Assembly (NCBI GenBank): GCA_038562555.1
Contig: JBCFBK010000087.1
Coordinates: forward strand, 1 to 9,707
DNA: 9,707 nucleotides
Source: JBCFBK01 sp038562555
GTDB lineage: Bacteria; Bacteroidota; Bacteroidia; Bacteroidales; Prolixibacteraceae
Reading direction: 5' to 3'
This document shows, piece after piece, positions 1-6,359 of this stretch (positions within the stretch are counted from its first letter, which is position 1; each line of letters opens with the position of its first letter). Under the pieces are notes generated by a model, which worked only from the letters and a program-made list of their open reading frames with translations, was not told where the DNA came from and searched no databases. A program made the position numbers and the translations under genes.

Positions 1-47
1 CAGCGCCGATGGTACTGCATTTATGTGGGAGAGTAGGTCGTCGCCCT
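1..47 (+). rRNA. rrf: 5S ribosomal RNA, 3' end (5' part outside window)
   Basis: The first bases read as the 3' part of a bacterial 5S rRNA: a GCCGATGGTACTGC stretch, then GTGGGAGAGTAGGTCGTCGCC, which are the conserved helix IV/V and 3' closing segments. Only about 47 of the usual 110 or so bases are present, so the 16S and 23S genes should lie to the left of the window. The exact 3' end is estimated from the conserved GTCGTCGCC end. A strong terminator follows within ten bases, as expected for the last gene of an rRNA operon. Confidence 0.93.
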
Positions 48-55
48 TCTTAATC

Positions 56-90
56 AGCCCTGTGTTCAAACGAGCACAGGGCTTTTTTTA
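56..90 (+). terminator. rRNA operon intrinsic terminator
   Basis: The arms AGCCCTGTG (56-64) and CACAGGGCT (75-83) are perfectly complementary. Three more pairs (one a G-T wobble) close an AAAC tetraloop at 68-71, giving a stem of about 12 bp. A run of seven T follows at 83-89. The position just after the 5S gene makes this the end of the rRNA transcript. Confidence 0.93.
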
Positions 91-152
91 TACCTGCCGG
101 AAAACGGACACCGGAAATTGTAAATGGAAGATTGCCGGATAACCTTGTCTTG

Positions 153-182
153 TTTCTGCAGTCTGTTATCTTCATATCTTTG
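153..182 (+). promoter_or_regulatory. candidate Bacteroidetes-type promoter for the SOD gene
   Basis: TATCTTTG at 175-182 matches the TAnnTTTG minus-7 consensus of Bacteroidetes exactly. A TTTC at 153-156, with TTG just before it, stands 18 bases upstream and could serve as the weaker minus-33 element (consensus TTTG). The predicted transcript would start near 190 and leave a leader of about 50 bases. In AT-rich sequence such a match can occur by chance. Confidence 0.35.
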
Positions 183-240
183 ATATTTGTGCCTGGAAGG
201 CATCGAACATTTGTTTTGTATTGCTGTTATAATCAGATAA

Positions 241-972
241 ATGAAAACTAAACAAATGATCATGGAGAGACGAAGTTTTATCGGTACACTTGGAACAGCT
301 GCAATTGCCGTTCCTATCCTGGGGAATGCCTTCGCAGCATGCAGCAGTGAAAGTAAAAAGGCAATCCTTAACGGGCATGAATTCCCGAACCTCCCGTATG
401 CCTATGAGGCGCTGGAGCCCGTCATTGATGCAAAGACCATGGAACTCCATTACGACAAACATCACCGGGGATATTTTGAGAAGTTTACAGCTGCTGTCAA
501 AGAAACAGGCGCCGCCACCCAACCAATGGAGGAAATTTTCGCAAAAATTACGGAATATAATTCTGCAATACGGAACAATGGCGGAGGTTATTATAATCAC
601 AGCTTATTCTGGGAAAACATGAGTCCCGTTAAAACAGCTATGTCGTCAACACTCGAAAAAGCGATCAATGAGACCTTCGGATCGGTTGACGAATTTAAAA
701 AAACATTTGCAACAGCTGGAAAGACGCATTTCGGGAGCGGATGGGCCTGGCTGGCGGTTGATCCTGACGGGAAGCTGTTTGTAACATCCACCGCCAATCA
801 GGATAATCCGCTGATGAATGATGCCCCAAAGCAGGGAAAACCCCTTTTAGCTCTCGACGTATGGGAACATGCTTATTATTTAAACTACCAGAACCGCCGG
901 CCGGATTATGTCGATCAATTCTGGAATGTTGTCAATTGGCAGGAAGTTAGTCGAAGATACGATAATGTCTGA
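241..972 (+). CDS. sodA: Tat-exported Mn/Fe superoxide dismutase, Mn-type
   Basis: The 243-residue protein converts superoxide to hydrogen peroxide and oxygen. Residues 48-240 form the SOD fold. The metal ligands are H70 (MELHYDKHH), H120 (YYNHSLFW), D206 and H210 (DVWEHAYY), with the gateway tyrosine at Y78. G116 together with Q187 (ANQDNPLM) is the pattern of Mn enzymes; Fe enzymes carry the active-site Gln at the other position. Most bacterial SODs of this family are cytoplasmic and about 200 residues long. Here some 40 extra residues form a twin-arginine signal: ERRSFIG at 9-15, then a hydrophobic stretch ending AFAAC at 30-34. C34 followed by SSES could be a lipidated cysteine, although F at -3 is an unusual lipobox residue. 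Otherwise signal peptidase I would cut after AFA. The start may also be M6 or M8, because M1 has no Shine-Dalgarno, which is normal for this phylum. The gene is monocistronic, lying between two terminators. Metal use (Mn, Fe or either) cannot be settled from sequence alone. Confidence 0.93.
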   Translation: MKTKQMIMERRSFIGTLGTAAIAVPILGNAFAACSSESKKAILNGHEFPNLPYAYEALEPVIDAKTMELHYDKHHRGYFEKFTAAVKETGAATQPMEEIFAKITEYNSAIRNNGGGYYNHSLFWENMSPVKTAMSSTLEKAINETFGSVDEFKKTFATAGKTHFGSGWAWLAVDPDGKLFVTSTANQDNPLMNDAPKQGKPLLALDVWEHAYYLNYQNRRPDYVDQFWNVVNWQEVSRRYDNV

Positions 973-976
973 TCTT

Positions 977-1003
977 AAAAGCCGGTTTTTAGCCGGTTTT
1001 TTT
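977..1003 (+). terminator. intrinsic terminator after the SOD gene
   Basis: Arm 977-985 (AAAAGCCGG) pairs with 993-1001 (CCGGTTTTT) over nine base pairs including one G-T wobble, with loop TTTTTAG. The T run continues to 1003. It lies four bases after the SOD stop codon. Confidence 0.75.
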
Positions 1004-1012
1004 GTTACTTTG
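986..1012 (+). promoter_or_regulatory. possible promoter of the DUF2520/kdsC/maf cluster
   Basis: TTACTTTG at 1005-1012, followed by GC, resembles the minus-7 element TAnnTTTG with one mismatch. A T-rich segment at 986-990, inside the SOD terminator loop, could act as a poor minus-33 element. If real, the promoter overlaps the preceding terminator and gives a leader of about 60 bases before the ATG at 1080. The evidence is weak. Confidence 0.3.
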
Positions 1013-1024
1013 GCTGCTAAAACA

Positions 1025-1065
1025 AGCATGTTTTGTCAGGCGCAGTTTCGAAAAAATAACATGCT
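1025..1065 (+). repeat. 8-bp inverted repeat in the leader of the DUF2520 gene
   Basis: AGCATGTT (1025-1032) and AACATGCT (1058-1065) are perfect reverse complements separated by 25 bases. The pair lies between the putative promoter and the ATG at 1080. It could be a leader hairpin or a binding site, or chance; no T run follows, so it is not a terminator. Confidence 0.35.
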
Positions 1066-1079
1066 GTAAACAGACCATC

Positions 1080-1862
1080 ATGATCCAGCGGGTAACATTC
1101 ATCGGAGCCGGAAATCTGGCTACCCAATTAGGAAAAGCTTTGATGAAGGCAGGTATTGATATTGTACAGGTTTACAGCAGGACAAACAGATCAGCTGAGG
1201 CGCTGGGAGCCATTTTGCATTCACCGTTCACCAACAAAACGGAGGAAATCGACTTATCGTCCGATCTTGTTCTGGTGGCGTTAAAAGATGATGCTATCGG
1301 TCAGGTTCTTGATCAGGTGGACCTTCGTGAATGCCTGATTGTGCATACGGCCGGAAGTGTTCCTGCCGGCTTGCTGGCTTCGTACAGCAAACGGTATGGT
1401 GTATTCTATCCGCTTCAGACTTTTTCAAAAATTCGTGATGTCGATTTCAGCCTCGTTCCGCTTTGCCTGGAGGCGAGTTCGGCTGAAATCCTTGCCGACC
1501 TGAAAGAACTGGCCGCAAAAATGTCCGCTTCCATATATGAGCTTAGTTCGGATGAGCGTAAAATAATTCATCTGGCAGCTGTTTTTGCCTGTAATTTTGT
1601 GAATCATTTTTATTATTTGGGTGAAAGGCTTCTCGCCGATAACGGACTGGATTTTGACCTTCTCAAGCCTCTTATTAAAGAGACGGCCGCCAGGGTCATG
1701 GCAATTAAGCCTTACGATGCGCAGACCGGACCCGCTAAAAGATATGATGAGAAAATTATTGAGAACCATTTAAGTCTGATGACAGGCAATCCTGAGCTTC
1801 GTGAAATATACCTGCATATGACGAAGAGTATTTTCCAGGCGCATAAAAAAATAACAGAATGA
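1080..1862 (+). CDS. Rossmann-fold DUF2520 protein (putative NAD(P)-dependent oxidoreductase)
   Basis: This 260-residue protein begins with a Rossmann dinucleotide-binding motif, VTFIGAGNLA, at residues 5-14. The N-terminal half resembles the F420/NADP-oxidoreductase and pyrroline-5-carboxylate-reductase superfamily. The C-terminal half is the helical DUF2520 region, which resembles the 6-phosphogluconate-dehydrogenase-like C-terminal domain. It keeps the family-like segments GVFYPLQTFSK, ERKIIHLAAVFACNF and TGPAKRYD. NAD(P)H binding follows from the motif; no substrate is known to me. The frame is open back to 1002, but that start lies in the terminator T run. The ATG at 1080 puts the Rossmann strand at residue 5, as is usual for the family. 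The stop overlaps the next start as ATGA, so translation is probably coupled to the KdsC-type phosphatase. Confidence 0.88.
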   Translation: MIQRVTFIGAGNLATQLGKALMKAGIDIVQVYSRTNRSAEALGAILHSPFTNKTEEIDLSSDLVLVALKDDAIGQVLDQVDLRECLIVHTAGSVPAGLLASYSKRYGVFYPLQTFSKIRDVDFSLVPLCLEASSAEILADLKELAAKMSASIYELSSDERKIIHLAAVFACNFVNHFYYLGERLLADNGLDFDLLKPLIKETAARVMAIKPYDAQTGPAKRYDEKIIENHLSLMTGNPELREIYLHMTKSIFQAHKKITE

Positions 1863-2389
1863 CTTTTATAAAGGAAAAATTAAAACTGATCAAAGCCCTG
1901 GTATTTGATGTCGACGGCGTATTGTCGCTTGATACGACCCCCTTGAATGAGAATGGCGATCCGGTCAGAACGGCCAATGTAAAGGATGGTTATGCCATCA
2001 GAAACGCACTGAACATGGGGTATCAAATCGGCATTATTACCGGCGGGACGATCGAAAGCGTCAGGTTGCGCTATCAAAAGCTGGGCGTTCCCCTCATTTA
2101 CATGGGTGTCAGAGACAAAGTCGAATCCTTGCGTGACTTCATGCAGAAAGCCGGCGTAACTGCCGGAGAGGTCTTATATATGGGCGACGACCTGGTCGAC
2201 TATCAGGTCATGTCGCTGGTCGGCATACCTGTATGTCCTGCTGATGCGGTTCATGAGATAAAAGAAATTTCTTTGTATATTTCAGATAAGAAAGGCGGAG
2301 AAGGATGTGTACGCGATATTATTGAACAAGTGATGCGTGCACAGAACACCTGGATGAACGAGAAATCGTATTACTGGAAGTCAATATAA
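1859..2389 (+). CDS. kdsC: KdsC-type HAD phosphatase (3-deoxy-manno-octulosonate-8-phosphate phosphatase)
   Basis: The 176-residue protein is a HAD phosphatase of the small, capless, tetramer-forming C0 type. KdsC removes phosphate from Kdo-8-phosphate to give Kdo for lipopolysaccharide core synthesis in the cytoplasm. All four HAD motifs are present: D17-V-D19-G (nucleophile and acid/base), T61 in IITGG, K87, and G109-D110-D111 with D114 (Mg binding). The segments NVKDGYAIR (40-48), MGVRDK (82-87) and GGEGCVRDII near the C-terminus are typical of the family. The usual TGR after strand 2 is TGG here, and the loop after the nucleophile reads SLDTTP rather than the TDG of enterobacterial KdsC. 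A closely related sialic-acid-type enzyme (KDN-9-phosphate phosphatase) is known in Bacteroides, so that substrate is the main alternative. The start ATG overlaps the stop of the upstream gene by 4 bp, and length is normal for the family. Confidence 0.88.
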   Translation: MTFIKEKLKLIKALVFDVDGVLSLDTTPLNENGDPVRTANVKDGYAIRNALNMGYQIGIITGGTIESVRLRYQKLGVPLIYMGVRDKVESLRDFMQKAGVTAGEVLYMGDDLVDYQVMSLVGIPVCPADAVHEIKEISLYISDKKGGEGCVRDIIEQVMRAQNTWMNEKSYYWKSI

Positions 2390-2395
2390 TGAACC

Positions 2396-2440
2396 TGGCC
2401 CCGCTTGCAGGGTGATGCCGGCGCAGGGTTTTCCGGGCCA
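2396..2440 (+). repeat. short inverted repeat in the kdsC-maf gap
   Basis: TGGCCC (2396-2401) and GGGCCA (2435-2440) are reverse complements flanking a GC-rich segment that also holds two direct copies of GCAGGG (2407-2412 and 2423-2428). The gap between the two genes is 67 bases. A hairpin here might tune expression of maf, but no T run follows and the pairing is short. Confidence 0.25.
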
Positions 2441-2456
2441 TAAAAAACAATTGAAA

Positions 2457-3038
2457 ATGGAACTAAAAAATCTTGAGAAATATAAGATCATACTGGCTTC
2501 AGAATCTCCACGGCGCCAGCACCTGTTGCGGGAATTGGGGCTGGAATTTGAAGTTAGGCCTTCTTTTCTGGAGGAATTTTATCCGGAAGAGCTGGGCATG
2601 ACAGCAATTCCTGTTTACCTGGCGGAGCTGAAAGCCGATGCGATGAAGGACGGCCTGAAGGAAAATGAGCTTTTAATCACCGCCGATACGATTGTATGGA
2701 AAGATGATCAGGTTATGAATAAGCCAAAAGACAGGGATGAGGCCATTGCTATGCTGAAAAGCCTGTCCGGTAACAAACATCAGGTTATTACGGGCATGCA
2801 TCTGCTGGCGTCGACAAAAAAAATTTCTTTTCATGCCGTAACAGAAGTTTGTTTTGACGAGTTGACCGAGGATGAGATCGTATACTATGTAGACCGTTAC
2901 AGTCCCTATGACAAGGCGGGAGGCTACGGCATTCAGGAATGGATCGGATACGTCGGCATAAACCGTATAGAAGGCTCGTTCTACAACGTGATGGGATTAC
3001 CTGTCCACAAGCTTTATCAGTATCTTAAAGAGTTTTAA
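2457..3038 (+). CDS. maf: Maf family nucleoside triphosphate pyrophosphatase (dTTP/UTP type)
   Basis: The protein has 193 residues, the usual Maf length. Maf proteins hydrolyse nucleoside triphosphates to monophosphates plus pyrophosphate and are thought to clear non-canonical or modified nucleotides; overproduction affects septum formation in Bacillus. Visible family motifs are ASESPRR (14-20, phosphate loop), the catalytic aspartate in ADTIV (D77), NKPKDRDEA (88-96) with K89, LSGNKHQVITG (103-113) and YDKAGGYGIQ (151-160). The last motif resembles the YhdE-type (dTTP/UTP) branch rather than the YceF type. The frame is open upstream to a GTG at 2412, but the ATG at 2457 gives the normal N-terminus, eight residues before the first beta strand. 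It is the third gene of the DUF2520-kdsC cluster, after a 67-base gap. Confidence 0.92.
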   Translation: MELKNLEKYKIILASESPRRQHLLRELGLEFEVRPSFLEEFYPEELGMTAIPVYLAELKADAMKDGLKENELLITADTIVWKDDQVMNKPKDRDEAIAMLKSLSGNKHQVITGMHLLASTKKISFHAVTEVCFDELTEDEIVYYVDRYSPYDKAGGYGIQEWIGYVGINRIEGSFYNVMGLPVHKLYQYLKEF

Positions 3039-3087
3039 CCTGAGCCGGGCTATATCAGGAAGATAAAATTAACTAAGTTTTTTTCGA

Positions 3088-5244
3088 ATGAAATCTGATA
3101 AAAAAATATTATTCTGTTTATTTCTTCTGGTTTTTATTAACCCCTTGCTGGCAAGGGAAGGAATGTGGATACCAACATTGCTCGCTAAGTACAATATAGA
3201 GGAGATGCAGCAAATGGGATTCCGGTTGTCTGCCGAAGATGTGTACAGCATCAACCAAAACAGCATGAAAGATGCCGTCGTATTGTTTGGTTCGGGCTGC
3301 ACGGGCGAACTGGTATCGGCCGATGGTCTCCTGTTTACCAACCACCATTGCGGTTACAGCGCGATTCAGTCACACAGTTCGGTGGAGAATGATTACCTGA
3401 CCACAGGCTTTTGGGCAAAATCAAGAGAAGAAGAATTGTCAAACCCGGGCCTTTCAGTACGGTTTCTGATCAGGATGGATGATGTCACCAGGCAGGTTCT
3501 GGCAGGAACGGATACGCTTGCTGAAAATGAACAGATGCAAAAGATTGAGCAAAATATCGAAGCGATAAGAGGCGCGGCCGGAGAAGATGGCCGGTATGAA
3601 GTTGTCGTGAAGCCTTTATTTTATGGCAACCAGTACTTTGTGTATGTTTATCAGGTCTATCCGGATGTCAGGCTGGTGGGGGCGCCTCCTTCGTCGATCG
3701 GGAAGTTCGGAGGTGATACCGATAACTGGATGTGGCCACGTCATACCGGCGACTTCTCCGTATTTCGTATTTATGCCGGCAAAAACAATGAGCCTGCAGC
3801 GTTTTCCCCCGACAACGTACCCTACCATCCAAAATCGTTTTTCCCGGTGTCGCTGGAAGGAATTAAGCCGGACGATTTCGTTATGATCTATGGGTTTCCG
3901 GGAAGTACAGAGCAATATCTGCCATCGCAGGCCGTGGATCTGATCATGAACCAAAGTGATCCTGACCGGGTGAGAATAAGGGAAGAAAAATTAAATATCC
4001 TTGAACGGCATATGTCTAAAGACCCGGGCGTACGTATCCAGTATGCGTCGAAATATGCAGGTACCAGTAATTCCCGGAAACGTTGGCAGGGAGAGATCAG
4101 AGGTCTGAAAAGAATGAATGCCATTGCAGCGAAGCAGTCTTTTGAAAAACAGTTTCAAAGCTGGTATAACCAGCATGATTCCCTGCGATCTGCTTACGGA
4201 ACCGTTTTTGAGCAGTTTGAGAAACTCTACATCGATCTGGCTCCTTATAACAGGGCTTATAACTATTATATGGAGATTGTCTTAAGAGGTACTGATATTT
4301 TTTCGCTTGCGGCTTCGTTTCCCAGAAACGAATCATCGTGGTCCGATCTTTCCGATGAACAGGCTGCTCAGTTTCAGAATCAATTGATTAACAGGATAGA
4401 ATCCTATTTTAAAAACTACGACCAGACAACCGACGAAGAAGTATTTGTGCGGTTAATGAGGATATTGAAGAAAGATCTGGATCCTTCTTTTTTACCGTCA
4501 GCATTTCATGAGCTGATGGATTCTTACACCGATGATGCGCTATTGAAAAAAGTCTATCGCAGATCTGTTTTGATCCGACAGGAAACATTAACCGGCCTGG
4601 CCCGCAATCTGGATGAAGGTACGATCAAAAAGCTCCGGAAAGATCCGGTTTTTGACCTTTTCATTCAATTATACGGACACTATCAGCGGAACATTGAACT
4701 GGTGTATAAGGAAATTAGCCAGGAAATTGAGTCTGTCCAAAAGAATTACATGGCGGGAATCCTGAAGACGCAGCAGCACAAACCACTTTATCCCGATGCC
4801 AACCTGACACTCCGTGTGGCCTATGGAAAAGTGGAAGGCTACAAACCGGCTGACGCAGTCAGCTACAAGCATTATACGACCTTGGAAGGGATCATTCAGA
4901 AGGACAATCCCGAAATATATGATTATGATGTACCACAACGCTTGACCGAGCTGCATCGGCAAAAGAATTATATGAATTATTCGGATGAAAATGGCGAAAT
5001 ACCAGTTGCTTTTATTGCATCGGCGCATACCACCGGTGGAAACTCAGGCAGCCCGGCAATAAATGCAAACGGGGCACTTGTAGGGATCAACTTCGACCGT
5101 TGCTGGGAAGGCACCATGAGCGACATTTTGTTTGACCCGGACCAATGCCGGAATATTATGGTCGACATTCGTTATGTGCTTTTTATCATTGATCGTTTTG
5201 CCGGGGCCGGATACCTGTTAAATGAAATGAGTTTGGTGGAGTAG
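3088..5244 (+). CDS. dpp11: S46 family dipeptidyl-peptidase, DPP11-like (Asp/Glu-specific)
   Basis: The 718-residue protein is a secreted serine peptidase that would release N-terminal dipeptides from oligopeptides, with Asp or Glu in the second position. Residues 1-22 are a Sec signal peptide (MKSDKK, hydrophobic core, cleavage near LLA/RE). The split chymotrypsin-like domain carries the catalytic His in TNHHCGY (H86/H87), probably Asp222 in RHTGDFSVFR, and Ser653 in GNSGSP. The segment between, roughly 270-560, is the helical domain that caps the active site and binds the substrate N-terminus. An arginine stands at position 671 (NFDRCWEG), exactly 18 residues after the catalytic serine. This corresponds to Arg673 of Porphyromonas gingivalis DPP11 (Ser655), the residue that selects acidic P1 side chains; DPP7 has glycine there. 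Length matches DPP11 (about 720). It lies 49 bases after maf and may be cotranscribed, since no terminator is visible between them. It works in the periplasm, feeding dipeptides to transporters. Confidence 0.92.
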   Translation: MKSDKKILFCLFLLVFINPLLAREGMWIPTLLAKYNIEEMQQMGFRLSAEDVYSINQNSMKDAVVLFGSGCTGELVSADGLLFTNHHCGYSAIQSHSSVENDYLTTGFWAKSREEELSNPGLSVRFLIRMDDVTRQVLAGTDTLAENEQMQKIEQNIEAIRGAAGEDGRYEVVVKPLFYGNQYFVYVYQVYPDVRLVGAPPSSIGKFGGDTDNWMWPRHTGDFSVFRIYAGKNNEPAAFSPDNVPYHPKSFFPVSLEGIKPDDFVMIYGFPGSTEQYLPSQAVDLIMNQSDPDRVRIREEKLNILERHMSKDPGVRIQYASKYAGTSNSRKRWQGEIRGLKRMNAIAAKQSFEKQFQSWYNQHDSLRSAYGTVFEQFEKLYIDLAPYNRAYNYYMEIVLRGTDIFSLAASFPRNESSWSDLSDEQAAQFQNQLINRIESYFKNYDQTTDEEVFVRLMRILKKDLDPSFLPSAFHELMDSYTDDALLKKVYRRSVLIRQETLTGLARNLDEGTIKKLRKDPVFDLFIQLYGHYQRNIELVYKEISQEIESVQKNYMAGILKTQQHKPLYPDANLTLRVAYGKVEGYKPADAVSYKHYTTLEGIIQKDNPEIYDYDVPQRLTELHRQKNYMNYSDENGEIPVAFIASAHTTGGNSGSPAINANGALVGINFDRCWEGTMSDILFDPDQCRNIMVDIRYVLFIIDRFAGAGYLLNEMSLVE

Positions 5245-5289
5245 GGAGCTCCATACAGCATTCAAGAAAGCTGGAGAAGATCTTGTCCT

Positions 5290-6273
5290 TTAATTTCCGA
5301 ATCGGTATACCAGCGATAACTGCTGGGATTGGTCAAGACTACGGCCGTCGACCAGGTGAAATGACAGGTTGAACTGTCCCTGAATGTGTTCAGCCTGAAT
5401 GAATTTCCAGATCAGATCTGTCCGAAAGTAACTGTCAGCCCGGTAAAACCGGTCCCCGTTCATCAGTTCATGGCCTTTCCCCTGATGCAGCGTGGCATGC
5501 AGGGCAAATTGACGGCTTTCTCCGTAAAACTCCCCCTTGAAACTGAGTGCATTCTCAAAGCCATCGGTTACACTGCGTTCCCGGATGGACGACCCAAGGA
5601 TCCCTATTTTTAGGTATGTCTTTGTCAGAGGAAGGACTTTCTCCAGGTCTGTTCCCAAATAAAGAACCATGCCCATATTGTCTTTAATGTGGATGTTTTC
5701 CTCTTCCAGAGCTGTCTCGGCATAGTGGTAAAGTGTCAGGTAATTCTGAAAGAAAAAGGGACCTAAACGCATATCTCCCGAAAAACCTGCCAGAAATGCT
5801 TCCCGCCGCGTATCTGTCTGTCGGCCGGTCCAGTCAACAAACCCGCTTTGGTGTCCCCACGACCAGCTATACCGGCCATAAAGCCCTTCAATATTGGGTC
5901 GGTAGTAAAGGAGGGTATCGGTTAACAGGGCAAGCGGAAAATCAATCAGATCCATGCGGGGGAAAGATCCGAAGTAAAAAGCTTTTTCCGGATCGTGATA
6001 ATTATAATAGGCTGTCAGCTTCGGTTTCTGTTCGTCCACTTCACTTCCGAACTCGAATAAATGGCTTAATCCGATCCGAAAACGGTGATGGTCTTCAAGG
6101 GTCGTTCCAAGCTCGAAGCTTGTACGCTCACCAAGAATCGTCTGGGAGTAATTTTTACTTCGGGCAAATTCGCGGTTGTCCCCAATACCGTAGAACTGGA
6201 CCTGATACTCCGGTTTTTGTGCCAGCGATATCAGGGAACTCAGGAACAGAAATAAGAATATCATGAAACGCAT
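5290..6273 (-). CDS. predicted outer-membrane beta-barrel protein of unknown function
   Basis: The 327-residue protein starts with a clear Sec signal peptide (MRF, a phenylalanine/leucine-rich core, cleavage near SLA/QKPE at 18-19). The rest is made of short alternating aromatic strands separated by polar turns, such as YYNYHDPEKAFYFGSFPR, GPFFFQNYLTLYHYAE and the closing LSLVYRFGN. This pattern, and the aromatic residue close to the C-terminus, suggest an outer-membrane barrel of perhaps 14-16 strands; I estimated this by eye. Conserved-looking segments include YYRPNIEGLYGRYSW and VDWTGRQTDTRREAF around residues 122-160. I do not recognise the family and assign no substrate. The gene converges on the DPP11-like gene with 45 bases between them, where I see only a weak imperfect hairpin and no terminator. 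It lies 86 bases downstream of the USP-like gene on the same strand. Confidence 0.72.
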   Translation of the reverse strand: MRFMIFLFLFLSSLISLAQKPEYQVQFYGIGDNREFARSKNYSQTILGERTSFELGTTLEDHHRFRIGLSHLFEFGSEVDEQKPKLTAYYNYHDPEKAFYFGSFPRMDLIDFPLALLTDTLLYYRPNIEGLYGRYSWSWGHQSGFVDWTGRQTDTRREAFLAGFSGDMRLGPFFFQNYLTLYHYAETALEEENIHIKDNMGMVLYLGTDLEKVLPLTKTYLKIGILGSSIRERSVTDGFENALSFKGEFYGESRQFALHATLHQGKGHELMNGDRFYRADSYFRTDLIWKFIQAEHIQGQFNLSFHLVDGRSLDQSQQLSLVYRFGN

Positions 6274-6359
6274 AATCCGGAATTTTAGGTAATGTTATGC
6301 AAAGAAAAAAAGAAATTTGATTGAGTTACAATTAACCGTGATTTTCGGGAAAGGTTTTC

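Noticed and set aside
981..996. GCCGG direct repeat near the end of the SOD gene
   Set aside because: It is explained by the two arms of the terminator, which share the self-complementary CCGG core.
1002..1079. N-terminal extension of the DUF2520 protein (26 extra residues)
   Set aside because: The upstream start is a TTG inside the T run of the SOD terminator. The extension has no family-like features, and the ATG at 1080 gives the normal start just before the Rossmann strand.
2412..2456. GTG start giving Maf 15 more residues
   Set aside because: Maf proteins begin a few residues before the ASESPRR motif. The extension lies over the GC-rich gap with the inverted repeat, and the ATG at 2457 fits the family length.
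3088..5244. Naming the S46 peptidase DPP7
   Set aside because: DPP7 has glycine where this protein has Arg671, and the surrounding NFDRxWEG is the DPP11 pattern.
5245..5289. Convergent terminator between the peptidase and barrel genes
   Set aside because: Only a 4-bp CTCC/GGAG pairing with a bulge and a 3-bp inner pairing can be formed, and there is no T run on either strand.
5733..6266. 177-codon open frame on the plus strand
   Set aside because: It is antisense to the barrel-protein gene, has no recognisable domain, and the minus-strand frame has a signal peptide and coherent strand pattern.
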